64,000 nucleotides of DNA from Opitutaceae bacterium TAV5 (GTDB lineage Bacteria > Verrucomicrobiota > Verrucomicrobiia > Opitutales > Opitutaceae), in NCBI GenBank assembly GCA_000242935.3, contig CP007053.1, positions 4,697,001 through 4,761,000 of the forward strand, given 5' to 3'. A program made the position numbers and the translations under genes. Under the pieces are notes generated by a model. It did not search any database. It had not been told where the DNA came from and saw only the letters and a list, made by a program, of their open reading frames with translations. Below are positions 52,601 to 60,396 of this stretch, piece after piece. The first letter of the stretch is position 1, and each line of letters starts with the position of its first letter.

Positions 52601-52676
52601 CGTAGTCCGGAGCTTCAGCCCGGACCGGGAATCATCCGGTATTCGTGGGCCTCCCGGTTCGGGCTGAAGCCAACGC
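52601..52676. repeat. GTAGTCCGGAGCTTCAGCCC palindromic repeat, copy 2
   Basis: Left CGTAGTCCGGAGCTTCAGCC, right GGTTCGGGCTGAAGCCAACG. The bases just before it (AACCCGGGGTTCC) are shared with copy 3 at 53613. Confidence 0.65.
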
Positions 52677-52855
52677 TCTTTGGCCAAACGGTTTTTTTTA
52701 ACCGCGAAGGGCGCCAAGGATACGAAGAAGATACATAAGGGAACTCCTGAAAATTCAGTTTTTAACCGCGAATGGACGCTAATGAGCGCGAATACCAAAC
52801 CGGGTAAATTTTATGATTCGTTGATTGAAATCCCTCTCTCCAATCCATGAATTTT

Positions 52856-52940
52856 GCCCACGAAACACACGAAAGGACACGAAAAACAAACCATCGGATT
52901 TCTGTCTTTCTTTTCGTGTCCTTTCGTGTGTTTCGTGGGC
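52856..52940. repeat. GCCCACGAAACACACGAAA palindromic repeat, copy 2
   Basis: The arms are perfect complements over about 30 bases with a loop of about 25 bases. The arms match copy 1 (31970-32051) except one base. Confidence 0.78.
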
Positions 52941-53108
52941 TACCTCTCGATTGCGGCGCAGCCGCTCCGGGTTCATTCGCGGTGGGTCCCGACATTCCCC
53001 GGCCCCACCGGGTTCCCCGGCTTCTGTCCAACGGTTTGAAGGCCAGTCGAAACCGTCGTGAAAAACCGTATGGTTGACCTGATCCGGAGCCGGGCAATAC
53101 TCCGCCAC

Positions 53109-53306
53109 ATGACACTTTTGGAACTCAAGCAGGAGGTCAGCCGGCTTTCTTCCCGCGAAATGCGGGAACTGAACGCCTACATGATCCGGTTGCGTCACGA
53201 AAAGCCGGAATGGAAGCGCATGGCTTCTGCCCGTATGCGCGAGATGGACGCCGGACGCAAGGTGACGCTGGCTGAAGTGGAACGCCGCATGACCGCCGCG
53301 CGATGA
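53109..53306 (+). CDS. Small antitoxin-like protein, copy 1
   Basis: 65 residues from ATG 53109 (an earlier in-frame Met at 53058 gives 82). Highly charged and helical: LLELKQEVSRLSSREMRELN, then RLRHEKPEWKRMASARMREM. It is a paralogue of the 53785-53982 protein (LEIKNQMAGL..., RLRHSTPEWKK). Its stop overlaps the ATG of a toxin-like frame as ATGA. The layout of two small overlapping genes with the basic/helical protein first is that of type II toxin-antitoxin pairs; I do not recognise the exact family. Confidence 0.65.
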   Translation: MTLLELKQEVSRLSSREMRELNAYMIRLRHEKPEWKRMASARMREMDAGRKVTLAEVERRMTAAR

Positions 53307-53568
53307 GCCGGATGGCGCCCTATGTGCCCGTATTCGCGGAGGGGGGGCAACCGATTTTCTCCTGCTGGAGCCCAAACGGCGGCAACGCGTCATCCTCAAG
53401 CTGATACGGCAACTGGCCAGCCAGCCTTTCGTGCGGAGCGACTATGTTTTGCCGGATGATTCCGGGCGTCCCATCGAGCATCTCCTGATTGAGGATTTTG
53501 TCTTTTCTTACTGGCTGGACCACGGAGCGAGGGAATTGCGGATCGTGGATATCGAAGATGCGTCGTAG
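53303..53568 (+). pseudogene. Toxin-like gene broken by a frameshift in a G run
   Basis: From ATG 53303 the frame is soon lost: it stops after about 35 codons. After the seven-G run at 53341-53347 a different frame encodes DFLLLEPKRRQRVILKLIRQ and SDYVLPDDSGRPIEHLLIED, ending IVDIEDAS at 53568. That frame aligns with the intact protein at 53975-54238 (SDYILPDADGR; IVEIEEES). The one- or two-base error is within the G run, so the gene may be dead or switch on and off by slippage. Confidence 0.65.
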
Positions 53569-53612
53569 GCTCGCCAGGATCGGGGCATTTCGGCGAGAGA
53601 ACCCGGGGTTCC

Positions 53613-53690
53613 CGTAGTCCGGAGCAGCCCGAACCGGGAGGCTCACGAGTACCGGACGATTCACGGTTCGGGCTGAAGCTCCGAACTACG
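53613..53690. repeat. GTAGTCCGGAGC palindromic repeat, copy 3
   Basis: Left CGTAGTCCGGAGCAGCCCGA, right GGTTCGGGCTGAAGCTCCGA ending ACTACG. The left arm lacks the CTT present in other copies. Confidence 0.65.
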
Positions 53691-53784
53691 TTTCACGTCC
53701 TGACATCACTTCCGATTACCCCTGGCCCTCCAGGCGGAAAACCCTTTCCTTGACGCAAAAAGTCACTCGCCGCAAGATGTCGGC

Positions 53785-53982
53785 ATGACCGTCCTTGAAA
53801 TCAAAAACCAGATGGCAGGCCTCAAGGCCCGTGATCTTAAGGAATTGCATCTGCATCTGATCCGGCTTCGCCACAGTACTCCGGAATGGAAAAAAGCTAC
53901 GGCGAAGAAAATCCGGGCAGTTCAGGCCGGCCGGTTCATTACTTCCGAAGCCATCGAGAAGCGGCTGTCCCGTCGTGGTTAA
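53785..53982 (+). CDS. Small antitoxin-like protein, copy 2
   Basis: 65 residues, MTVLEIKNQMAGLKARDLKE at the start, then LIRLRHSTPEWKKATAKKIR and a basic tail. It is related to copy 1 upstream. Its last codons overlap the GTG start of the following gene by eight bases, so the two are translated together. Likely a type II antitoxin that neutralises the next gene's product; inferred from layout only. Confidence 0.65.
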   Translation: MTVLEIKNQMAGLKARDLKELHLHLIRLRHSTPEWKKATAKKIRAVQAGRFITSEAIEKRLSRRG

Positions 53983-54238
53983 GCTGATACGATTTCGGGT
54001 GGTTTTCGAAGAGGAGGCCGGCGAATTTATCTTCGCTCTCCCCAAAAGGAAAGGCCGGAAGCTGCTCGATATCGCCTATGCGATTGCCGATAATCCGTTT
54101 TCCAATTCCGACTATATCCTTCCGGATGCTGATGGCCGGAACATTTCGCATGTATCAACCGAGGGTTACATCATCAGTTACTGGACAGATGCACCGGCGA
54201 AACGAATTGTCATTGTCGAGATAGAAGAGGAATCCTGA
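53975..54238 (+). CDS. Small RelE-like toxin candidate
   Basis: 87 residues from GTG 53975. Short strands and helices (LIRFRVVFEEEAGEFIFALP, RKGRKLLDIAYAIADNPFSN) and an end with IISYWTDAPAKRIVIVEIEE, which recalls the last strands of the RelE/ParE fold. Typical catalytic residues of RelE mRNA interferases cannot be confirmed by eye. The GTG start and overlap with the antitoxin-like gene support a coupled pair. It is the intact counterpart of the broken gene at 53303-53568. Confidence 0.6.
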   Translation: MVKLIRFRVVFEEEAGEFIFALPKRKGRKLLDIAYAIADNPFSNSDYILPDADGRNISHVSTEGYIISYWTDAPAKRIVIVEIEEES

Positions 54239-54374
54239 TCGGGGTCCCTTGCGATCATTCCCGTGCTCACCCATTCCCGGGCGAGGACTCGCGGTGAGGT
54301 CAGGTATACTCGTTTTCTGTGCCCTCCGTGTAATTTTTGGAGCATTTCAAAAAAAATTGTAGCCGGATTTGATT

Positions 54375-54482
54375 GCCACAAAAAGGCACAAAAAATCTCT
54401 TTGCGCATAAAACTCTCCATCGCGCCTATAGGCGCACGGGCGATTCTCGTCGGGCAGATGGCAATTTTGTGTTTTTTGTGGC
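54375..54482. repeat. TATA-centred palindromic repeat, copy 4
   Basis: Ends GCCACAAAAAGGCACAAAAA and TTTTGTGTTTTTTGTGGC, centre GCGCCTATAGGCGC (54422-54435). The segment CGGGCAGATGGCAATTTTGT parallels CCGGACAGACGTCAATTTTG in copy 1. Confidence 0.7.
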
Positions 54483-54530
54483 CATAGATTAATTTGAAAT
54501 GCTCTGGTTAAAAAAACAAAAGATATAATT

Positions 54531-54602
54531 TTACACAAAGATCGCGAAGGGCGCGAAGGAGAGAATCAGCCATTCTTTGCGTTCTTGGCGGCCTTTGTGT
54601 AA
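54531..54602. repeat. TTACACAAAG palindromic element
   Basis: Ends TTACACAAAG and CTTTGTGTAA are perfect complements. The inside GCGCGAAGGAGAGAATC and CTTTGCGTTCTTGGCGG is partly paired. The outer members at 43695-44020 and 46565-46941 have similar ends but larger, other-repeat-bearing contents. Confidence 0.65.
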
Positions 54603-54641
54603 GAATCCGATGGTTCTGCTACAGGGAGCTTCTGAAAATTG

Positions 54642-54769
54642 AACAGAAGGTAACGAAGAGAACGAAGAACAACCAAGGACGCTTACCGTTCACTCCTGTT
54701 TAACTTTTTTAAGATAAATAACTTATTGTTCAGCGTCTTCTTTGTTTTTACCTTCGTTTCCTTCTGTTC
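54642..54769. repeat. GAACAGAAGG-ended MITE-like element, copy 4
   Basis: 128 bp, the shortest copy. It aligns end to end with the minus strand of 34531-34668, so it serves as the reference for the element: GAACAGAAGGTAACGAAGAG ... CGTTTCCTTCTGTTC. Confidence 0.7.
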
Positions 54770-54868
54770 AAAAATGAATTTTCAGATCCTCCCTCCAAGT
54801 GATCCGGGGTGATCATTGCCCCGCAAAGGCACAGCGCCGGACGGCGGAGGGGGGGGCGGCGGCCAGGT

Positions 54869-54897
54869 TGTCACACTTTCGTAACACTTTTGACGCT
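54869..54897 (+). promoter_or_regulatory. Three-repeat Pho-type box before gene 54931
   Basis: TGTCACA, CGTAACA and TGACGCT start at 54869, 54880 and 54891, exactly 11 bases apart, with CTTT in both spacers. The next start codon is 34 bases beyond the box. Confidence 0.6.
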
Positions 54898-54930
54898 GTC
54901 TTCCCGCCGTCGGCGGCATTTGCTGGGATC

Positions 54931-55710
54931 ATGTATGACAAAACCGGTTACACGAAAATTCCTTCCGGCGCGCACCCGCCGGAGGATCGTCCTGTCGGGA
55001 AAAAGCCGGTCCGGGCAGGGCGACGGTTCCCGGGCGAGCCGGTGCGGCGGCACAGCGCGCGGCGGGTGCTCGACCAGCTCCTCCGGTTTCGGCGTCACGA
55101 GGCGCTGGTCAGGCTGTTTGCCGGCGGCGCTGCCGTCGTCTGCGCCGAGGATGTGGCGCAGGCCGATCCCCGGCTGGGGCTCACGCTGGCCGCGCGGCTG
55201 CTGGAATCGCTGCGCCAGGCGGGGCTTGCCTGTATCCGGAAACCGGAAACGCCCGCGGCCGGAGAGGAATCCTCCGGACGACGGAGCGCCGGGCGGATTG
55301 CCTACGGGTTGACGGAGCGCGGCGAGAGCGTGATGCGGCTGCTGCGCGATCTGGCGGAGATCGACGCGGCGGCGGCCCGGGGAACCGTCCGGCCGGAGCG
55401 GCGGGGCCGGACGGTCTCCGCCGCGGCCTGCCTGCGGTATCTGCTGCGCCAGCACGGGGCGCTGAGGCTGGCCGCGAGCCTGGAAAACGCGGAGGAGGCC
55501 GGTCATCGCGACGGCCGGGCGGGAGGCGGCGTGCCGGTCGGGGAGGGGGATTTGCCGCAGGCGGTGGTGCGCCTCGGCACCGGCCTGTTTATCCGCTGCG
55601 GCATGCTGACGCGCTCGCGGGGAGCGACCTTGCGGGGAGTCGGTTACCGGGTGGAGCCGTTCGGGCGGGCGATGGCCGGAATCGCCCGCGCCGTGCTCGC
55701 GCTGGAGTAA
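54931..55710 (+). CDS. Unrecognised protein, winged-helix-like, at head of lipid region
   Basis: 259 residues from ATG 54931. A basic N-terminus is followed by a helical stretch (RRVLDQLLRFRRHEALVRLF), then a possible winged helix (LTLAARLLESLRQAGLACIR, and RIAYGLTERGESVMRLLRDL, the 'Y-x-LTERG' wing seen in HxlR/PadR-type regulators). A second similar block follows (CLRYLLRQHGALRLAASLEN; YRVEPFGRAMAGIARAVLAL). It could be a transcription regulator with two such domains. I do not assign a family. A Pho-type box precedes it. Confidence 0.6.
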   Translation: MYDKTGYTKIPSGAHPPEDRPVGKKPVRAGRRFPGEPVRRHSARRVLDQLLRFRRHEALVRLFAGGAAVVCAEDVAQADPRLGLTLAARLLESLRQAGLACIRKPETPAAGEESSGRRSAGRIAYGLTERGESVMRLLRDLAEIDAAAARGTVRPERRGRTVSAAACLRYLLRQHGALRLAASLENAEEAGHRDGRAGGGVPVGEGDLPQAVVRLGTGLFIRCGMLTRSRGATLRGVGYRVEPFGRAMAGIARAVLALE

Positions 55711-55956
55711 CGGTGCGGCGTAGTCCGGTCTCGCCGCTCCGCGACGCCCCTTGTTTCCGGGACTCCGGTCCCGACTATCAACGTTGAACCCGGGTCGAGC
55801 TGCGCCTTGCAGGCCGGAAAACCGTGACGGGAAGTGGCCCGCGCGGAGGCGTTGTGTGAAAATCGGGTGACGAAAACGGGCCTTTTGTAACGTTTGTGGA
55901 GCGAATGCGAAGACGGCTTGCCGACAGGGTGGACTCCGGCCAGCGGTGATGGCATT

Positions 55957-56715
55957 ATGAGCACCTTGCTTGTCACTCACCCTTCTCTGGCCGAAACGGA
56001 ACGGTATGCCGTGCGGCTCGCATCGGACGTCTCCGACGTGCGCGCCGCCCAGCGGCTGCGCTACGAAGTTTTTAACGTCGAGCTGGGCGAAGGGCTGGTG
56101 ACCTCGTTCGCCTCGGGCATGGATGTCGATGCGTTCGATGCGGTGTGCGATCACCTGCTCGTCCGCGAAAAGGCCACCGACCGGGTGGTGGGCACGTACC
56201 GGCTCCAGACGGGCGTGCAGGCGGGCCTGCAGCTCGGCTACTACGGCGAGCAGGAATTCGACTTCACGCCCTTCGAATCGGTGCGCGAGGAGATCGTCGA
56301 GCTCGGCCGCGCCTGCGTGGCGCGCGAGCATCGCAACCAGAGCGTGCTCGGGTTGCTGTGGCGCGGCATCGCGCACTACGCGCAGATGCAGGGCGGGCGC
56401 TACCTGGTCGGATGCAGCTCGCTGACCTCGCGGGATCCGGACGAGGGGCTGGCGGTCTATGCGCAGCTCGCCTCGCGCCACCTCGCGGATCCCGCATGGC
56501 GGACGACGCCGCAACCGGGCATGGAGTGCCGGGCGACGGCCGGCGCGGCCGTGGTGGAGGCGAAGATTCCCCGCTTGATGGCGGCCTACCTCGCGGTGGG
56601 CGCGACGATTTGCGGAGAGCCGGCGATCGACCGGGAGTTCGGCACGGTGGATTTCCTCACGTGGCTGGACCTGCGCGCCATGCCGGAACGGGTGTGGCGC
56701 AAGTTCATGGGCTGA
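55957..56715 (+). CDS. Ornithine-lipid type N-acyltransferase (OlsB-like, GNAT)
   Basis: 252 residues from ATG 55957. The N-terminal block AAQRLRYEVFNVELGEGL, followed by CDHLLVREKATDRVVGTYRL, is the signature of the COG3176/OlsB group of GNAT-fold acyltransferases. EIVELGRACVAREHRNQSVL continues the acetyl-CoA-like fold. OlsB moves a 3-hydroxyacyl group from acyl carrier protein to ornithine, making lyso-ornithine lipid, the first step of phosphorus-free ornithine lipid synthesis. The next gene, two bases on, is the PlsC-like second acyltransferase, the usual partner. Confidence 0.85.
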   Translation: MSTLLVTHPSLAETERYAVRLASDVSDVRAAQRLRYEVFNVELGEGLVTSFASGMDVDAFDAVCDHLLVREKATDRVVGTYRLQTGVQAGLQLGYYGEQEFDFTPFESVREEIVELGRACVAREHRNQSVLGLLWRGIAHYAQMQGGRYLVGCSSLTSRDPDEGLAVYAQLASRHLADPAWRTTPQPGMECRATAGAAVVEAKIPRLMAAYLAVGATICGEPAIDREFGTVDFLTWLDLRAMPERVWRKFMG

Positions 56716-56717
56716 TC

Positions 56718-57566
56718 ATGACGATGACACGAAGCCCGAAAGATCGGCTGCGGGGGATGGCGAGGCTGCTCCTCGTCGGCCTGGTGCTGGGCCGGGCGGC
56801 GGCAGCCTGGTGCGTGTGCCTCGCCAACCGGCGGACGGCTGTCGGTCGCGCTTTCTGGATGCAGGCGACCTGCCGGCGGCTGCTGCGCGTGCTGGGCGTG
56901 TCGGTGACGTCCGGGGCCGCGGGCATGGCCGCGGAGCGGAGCCGGGTCAGCCCGGGCGGCATGATTGTCTGCAACCACCTCGGCTATCTCGACATTCTCG
57001 TGCTGGGGGCGGCCGTTCCCGCGGTGTTTGTGGCCAAACGGGAGGTGCGCGGTTGGCCGGTGTTCGGCCTGTTCGCGCGGATGGCGGGCACGCTGTTTGT
57101 GGACCGCTCGCGGCGTGGCGACGTGGCGCGCGTGGCCGCCGAAATGACCGCGACGCTGGCGACCGGGGTGTGCGTGGTGGTCTTCCCGGAGGGCACATCG
57201 GGCGACGGAAGCCGGGTGCTGCCGTTCAGGCCGGCGCTGCTGGAACCGGCGGTGCGCCAGCACGGGCCGGTGATCCCGGCGGCGCTCGACTACGCGGTGC
57301 CGGCGGGCCGCTCGGCGGCGGCCGAGGTGTGCTGGTGGGGCGACATGGACCTCGCGCCCCATCTGCTGAATCTTGCCACCATCCCCCGGATACAGGCCCG
57401 GCTGGCCTTCGGAGAGGCGGCCCTGGCGACGGGGAACATGGATCGGAAAATGCTGGCCAGCCTGCTCTACGGGCGCGTGGCCGCACTGCGGGAACCGGAT
57501 CTCGCGGACGGGGCCAACGGCCTCCTCGCCGGGAGCGGATCCCCACTCTTTTTTTCAGGAACGTAA
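56718..57566 (+). CDS. PlsC/OlsA-like 1-acylglycerol acyltransferase
   Basis: 282 residues from ATG 56718. The catalytic HX4D is CNHLGYLD; FVDRSRRGD and VVVFPEGTSGDGSRVLPF are motifs II and III of the lysophospholipid acyltransferase family, and VIPAALDYA is motif IV. An N-terminal hydrophobic segment (LLLVGLVLGRAAAAWCVC) anchors it to the membrane. Directly behind the OlsB-like gene, it probably adds the second acyl chain to lyso-ornithine lipid (OlsA role), although a phosphatidic-acid role is possible. Confidence 0.87.
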   Translation: MTMTRSPKDRLRGMARLLLVGLVLGRAAAAWCVCLANRRTAVGRAFWMQATCRRLLRVLGVSVTSGAAGMAAERSRVSPGGMIVCNHLGYLDILVLGAAVPAVFVAKREVRGWPVFGLFARMAGTLFVDRSRRGDVARVAAEMTATLATGVCVVVFPEGTSGDGSRVLPFRPALLEPAVRQHGPVIPAALDYAVPAGRSAAAEVCWWGDMDLAPHLLNLATIPRIQARLAFGEAALATGNMDRKMLASLLYGRVAALREPDLADGANGLLAGSGSPLFFSGT

Positions 57567-57619
57567 CAATTCCGGCCGGGAACAAACGGGAGGAGCGCGC
57601 GACATTGCGGGAAAAAAAC

Positions 57620-58894
57620 ATGAGAATCGCCATCGTCACCGAAACTTTCCCGCCGGAAATCAACGGCATTGCCGTGACCTTTGACCGGATCGCCACCGAA
57701 CTCGGCCGGCGCGGCCATTCGGTGGTGGTTTACCGGCCCGCGCGCGACGATCTGCCGGCGGCGTCGGCCCACCCGGACTACGCGGAGGCGATCATGCCCG
57801 GGATGCCGCTGCCGGGGCGCGCCGATCTGCGGATAGGCTGGCCGGCCGGAGCCATGTTCCGCCGCTGGTGGCATGGCGGGGGCCCGGATGTCGTCCACGT
57901 CGCCACGCCGGGTCCGCTGGGGGCGTCGGCGATCGGCGCGGCGCGGGCGCTGGGGATTCCGGTCACGTCGAGTTTCCATGCCCGTTTCCACCACTGCGCG
58001 CTGCACCGCCGGTTCGGCGTGCTGGCGAAGTTGTCCCGCCGCCTGGTGCTGGCGTGGCTCCGGAGGACGCACAACCGGACGGTGCGCACGTTTGTTTCGA
58101 CGGAGGAGGTGCGCGCCGAGCTGGCCCGGCTCGGATTTCGCAATCTGGGGATTCTTTCGCGGGGAGTGGACACGCGGCTGTTTGACCCCGGGCGGCGTTG
58201 TGAAACGTTGCGGAAATCCTGGGGCGCCGGTCCGGATGATCCGGTGGCGATCTGCGCGGGGCGCCTGGTCGCCGGCCGGAACCAGGAGGGGCTCGCGGCT
58301 GCCTGGCTCGCCATGCAGCAGGCCAACCCGCGCTGCCGCTTCGTGATCGTCGGCGACGGACCGATGCGGGCGGCGTTCGAGCGCGGGTATCCGGGATTTG
58401 TCTTCACCGGCTACCTGTCCCGCGAGGAACTGGCGCGCCATTTTGCCTCGGCCGACATCTATCTTCACGCGACGCTCGGGGAGACGTTCGGCAACGTGGT
58501 GATCGAGGCGATGGCGAGCGGGCTGGCCGTGGCGGGCTTCGATTACGCGGCGGCGCGGAAATACGTTTCGACGGGCAAGAACGGGATCATCGTCCCGTAT
58601 GGCGCCGGCGCGGCCCTGGCCGATGCGGGCGTGTGGCTGGCAACCGATGCGCGCCTGCGCCGGCAGCTCGGCCGCGCCGCGCGGGCGACGATGGAGGAGC
58701 ATTCCTGGGATACCGTCATCGGGCGCTTCGAATCCGATCTGCACGCCGCCGCCGGCATGCCGCTGCGGGATGCCGGGCGGCGCCACGGCTCCCCCGTGCT
58801 GTTTCCCCCCGTCCGGGTCGCCGGCATGGCCGGCGCGCAGCGCGTGCCGCAACCGGCCTCCCGCCTCCGGCCCGGGCCGCGCAACCTGTTTTGA
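57620..58894 (+). CDS. GT4 glycosyltransferase, glycolipid type
   Basis: 424 residues from ATG 57620. It begins RIAIVTETFPPEINGIAVTF, the start of the SqdX/Agt/mannosyltransferase group of GT4 enzymes. The C-terminal donor site is conserved: ICAGRLVAGRNQEG, and LGETFGNVVIEAMASGLAVA with the E-x7-E pair. This group includes enzymes that put a sugar on diacylglycerol. The downstream metallophosphoesterase resembles PlcP, which releases diacylglycerol from phospholipids; the pair is the known agt-plcP arrangement for replacing phospholipids by glycolipids when phosphate is scarce. The donor sugar cannot be told. Confidence 0.83.
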   Translation: MRIAIVTETFPPEINGIAVTFDRIATELGRRGHSVVVYRPARDDLPAASAHPDYAEAIMPGMPLPGRADLRIGWPAGAMFRRWWHGGGPDVVHVATPGPLGASAIGAARALGIPVTSSFHARFHHCALHRRFGVLAKLSRRLVLAWLRRTHNRTVRTFVSTEEVRAELARLGFRNLGILSRGVDTRLFDPGRRCETLRKSWGAGPDDPVAICAGRLVAGRNQEGLAAAWLAMQQANPRCRFVIVGDGPMRAAFERGYPGFVFTGYLSREELARHFASADIYLHATLGETFGNVVIEAMASGLAVAGFDYAAARKYVSTGKNGIIVPYGAGAALADAGVWLATDARLRRQLGRAARATMEEHSWDTVIGRFESDLHAAAGMPLRDAGRRHGSPVLFPPVRVAGMAGAQRVPQPASRLRPGPRNLF

Positions 58895-59199
58895 TGAACA
58901 CCCGTAACCGCAATCGTACTACACGCCGAAGCCGGAAGACAAAAACCGTCGAGTCCTTCAGGAAGGAAATGGCCGACATCGCCCGGGTCACCGTCCTGGA
59001 CCTCGCGCACATCACGTATTTCGAACGAAAGCCGCTGGCGGACGGCCATGCGGTGCTCGTGAACCTGGTCAATGACGGTTCGGTCACCGTGACCTACGAC
59101 CAGGCCGGCGTCGTCCGGAATGTGAAGGCCAACCATGTGGAATGGCACATCCGCGACGACGGCGTCATCACGCTCGCCAGCATGGGCAGCACGGCCTGA
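58894..59199 (+). CDS. Small conserved-looking protein after the glycosyltransferase
   Basis: 101 residues. The start overlaps the glycosyltransferase stop (TGATG). A basic first 25 residues (NRTTRRSRKTKTVESFRKEM) is followed by a compact strand-rich part: VTVLDLAHITYFERKPLADG, NLVNDGSVTVTYDQAGVV, VEWHIRDDGVITLASMG. No signal peptide or membrane segment. I do not recognise it; the tight coupling suggests a helper or regulator of the glycosyltransferase. Confidence 0.65.
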   Translation: MNTRNRNRTTRRSRKTKTVESFRKEMADIARVTVLDLAHITYFERKPLADGHAVLVNLVNDGSVTVTYDQAGVVRNVKANHVEWHIRDDGVITLASMGSTA

Positions 59200-59264
59200 G
59201 AGCGGCCGGGGGCGTCATGCGCAAAGGGTGCTCCGGCATACTCTCCCCGCCGGCTCCCCGTTTT

Positions 59265-59297
59265 GTTACGTGAATGTAACCGCTTCGTAACGCGGGC
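59265..59297 (+). promoter_or_regulatory. Three-repeat Pho-type box within the lipid cluster
   Basis: GTTACGT, GTAACCG and GTAACGC start at 59265, 59276 and 59287 (11-base steps), in the 180-base gap before the lipid kinase gene. It would give the kinase and phosphoesterase genes their own start point. Confidence 0.6.
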
Positions 59298-59379
59298 GCC
59301 GCGCGAGGGTGCGAACCTGCCTGAAAAGAACGAACCTTCGATCATTCATGAAAACGACTCCGGCCACAGGATTTCCGCA

Positions 59380-60396
59380 ATGAGAACATGCCTGATCCTG
59401 AATCCTTGTTCCGGCCGCAATCGCCGCCGCCCGTGGCTGGCGTCGACGCTGCGCGATTTCGCCGCGGGCCAGGGCGCGACGCTCGATGCCGCGGTGTCCG
59501 TCACCGAAGGGCCGGGCCACGCCACGCTCCTCGCCCGCGAGGCGGTGGAGGCCGGATGCGAGCTGGTGGTCTCGGTCGGAGGCGACGGCACGCTGAACGA
59601 AGTCGCCCAGGCGCTCGTCGGCACGCCGGCCACGCTCGGGATCGTGCCCTGCGGGTCGGGCAACGGGCTGGCGCGGCACCTCGGGGTGCCGGGTTCGCTG
59701 CCGGCCGCCCTGGAACTGATCGCCGAAGGCGGCGCCGACGTGCGCCGGGTCGGCGGGCGCGGCGAACCGCGGCGGGTGAGTCTCGACGTGGGCGAGGCCA
59801 ACGGCCTGCCGTTTTTCAACGCGATGGGATTCGGGCTCGACGCCGAGGTGAGCCGTCATTTCAACGCCATGACGCGGCGGGGACTGCCGGCCTACGTGCG
59901 CACCGCCTTCACGGTCGTGCGCCGGATGCGGCGCGAACGCATCTCGATCCTCGAGGCCGGCACCGGCCGGCAGACCGACCTCGAGGTGGTGCTGCTCGTC
60001 GTCGCCAATTCGGACCAGTACGGCAACAACGCCTTCATCGCCCCGCACGCCCGCGTGGACGACGGCCGGCTCGACCTGATCGCCGTGGAGCCATGCGGAC
60101 TGGCCGGAGCGACCTCGCTGGCGCTGCGGCTGTTTCTCGGCAGCATCGACCGCGCCCGCAACGTCCGCCGGATGGCCGGCGAGCGCTTCCTCATCCGGAG
60201 GACCGCGGCCGACATCATCCATACCGACGGCGAAACCCGCGCCACCGATGCCACGCTCGAAATCAGCGTGCGGCCCCGCAGCCTGCGCGTGCTCGTGCCG
60301 CCGGCCTCGCGCGTCCGCAGCCCGGCGGCGGAGACCGCCGGCGCAGGCATGCCGGCCATCGCGCCGGCTCCCGGTTTTTCATCCAGCCAGCCATGA
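59380..60396 (+). CDS. Diacylglycerol-kinase-like lipid kinase
   Basis: 338 residues from ATG 59380. The DAGK catalytic motif is VVSVGGDGTLNEVAQAL, and TLGIVPCGSGNGLARHLG forms the second part of the nucleotide site; the C-terminal DDGRLDLIAVEP sandwich fits the YegS/DgkB family. It would phosphorylate diacylglycerol or a related lipid alcohol. That is the reverse direction of what the adjacent phosphoesterase does, so it may recycle diacylglycerol or act on another lipid. Its stop overlaps the next start as ATGA. Confidence 0.87.
   Translation: MRTCLILNPCSGRNRRRPWLASTLRDFAAGQGATLDAAVSVTEGPGHATLLAREAVEAGCELVVSVGGDGTLNEVAQALVGTPATLGIVPCGSGNGLARHLGVPGSLPAALELIAEGGADVRRVGGRGEPRRVSLDVGEANGLPFFNAMGFGLDAEVSRHFNAMTRRGLPAYVRTAFTVVRRMRRERISILEAGTGRQTDLEVVLLVVANSDQYGNNAFIAPHARVDDGRLDLIAVEPCGLAGATSLALRLFLGSIDRARNVRRMAGERFLIRRTAADIIHTDGETRATDATLEISVRPRSLRVLVPPASRVRSPAAETAGAGMPAIAPAPGFSSSQP

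Larger units (their letters stand above)
52504..53108. other. Intergenic region with two palindromic repeats
   Basis: 605 bases: promoter of the propeller gene, the GTAGTCCGG repeat (52601-52676) and the GCCCACGAAACAC repeat (52856-52940). No gene is supported. Confidence 0.55.
54239..54930. other. Repeat-rich intergenic region before the lipid cluster
   Basis: 692 bases without a supported gene. It contains a TATA-centred palindrome (54375-54482), a CACAAAG element (54531-54602), a GAACAGAAGG element (54642-54769) and a Pho-type box (54869-54897). Confidence 0.6.

Noticed and set aside
55866-55893. A Pho-type box before the OlsB-like gene
   Set aside because: GGTGACG and TGTAACG are 20 bases apart, not a multiple of 11. 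The half-sites may be chance or a degenerate box.
57560-57575. GTAACAA before the glycosyltransferase gene as a regulatory box
   Set aside because: Only one half-site, no partner at 11 bases; the gene is probably served by the upstream genes' transcript.
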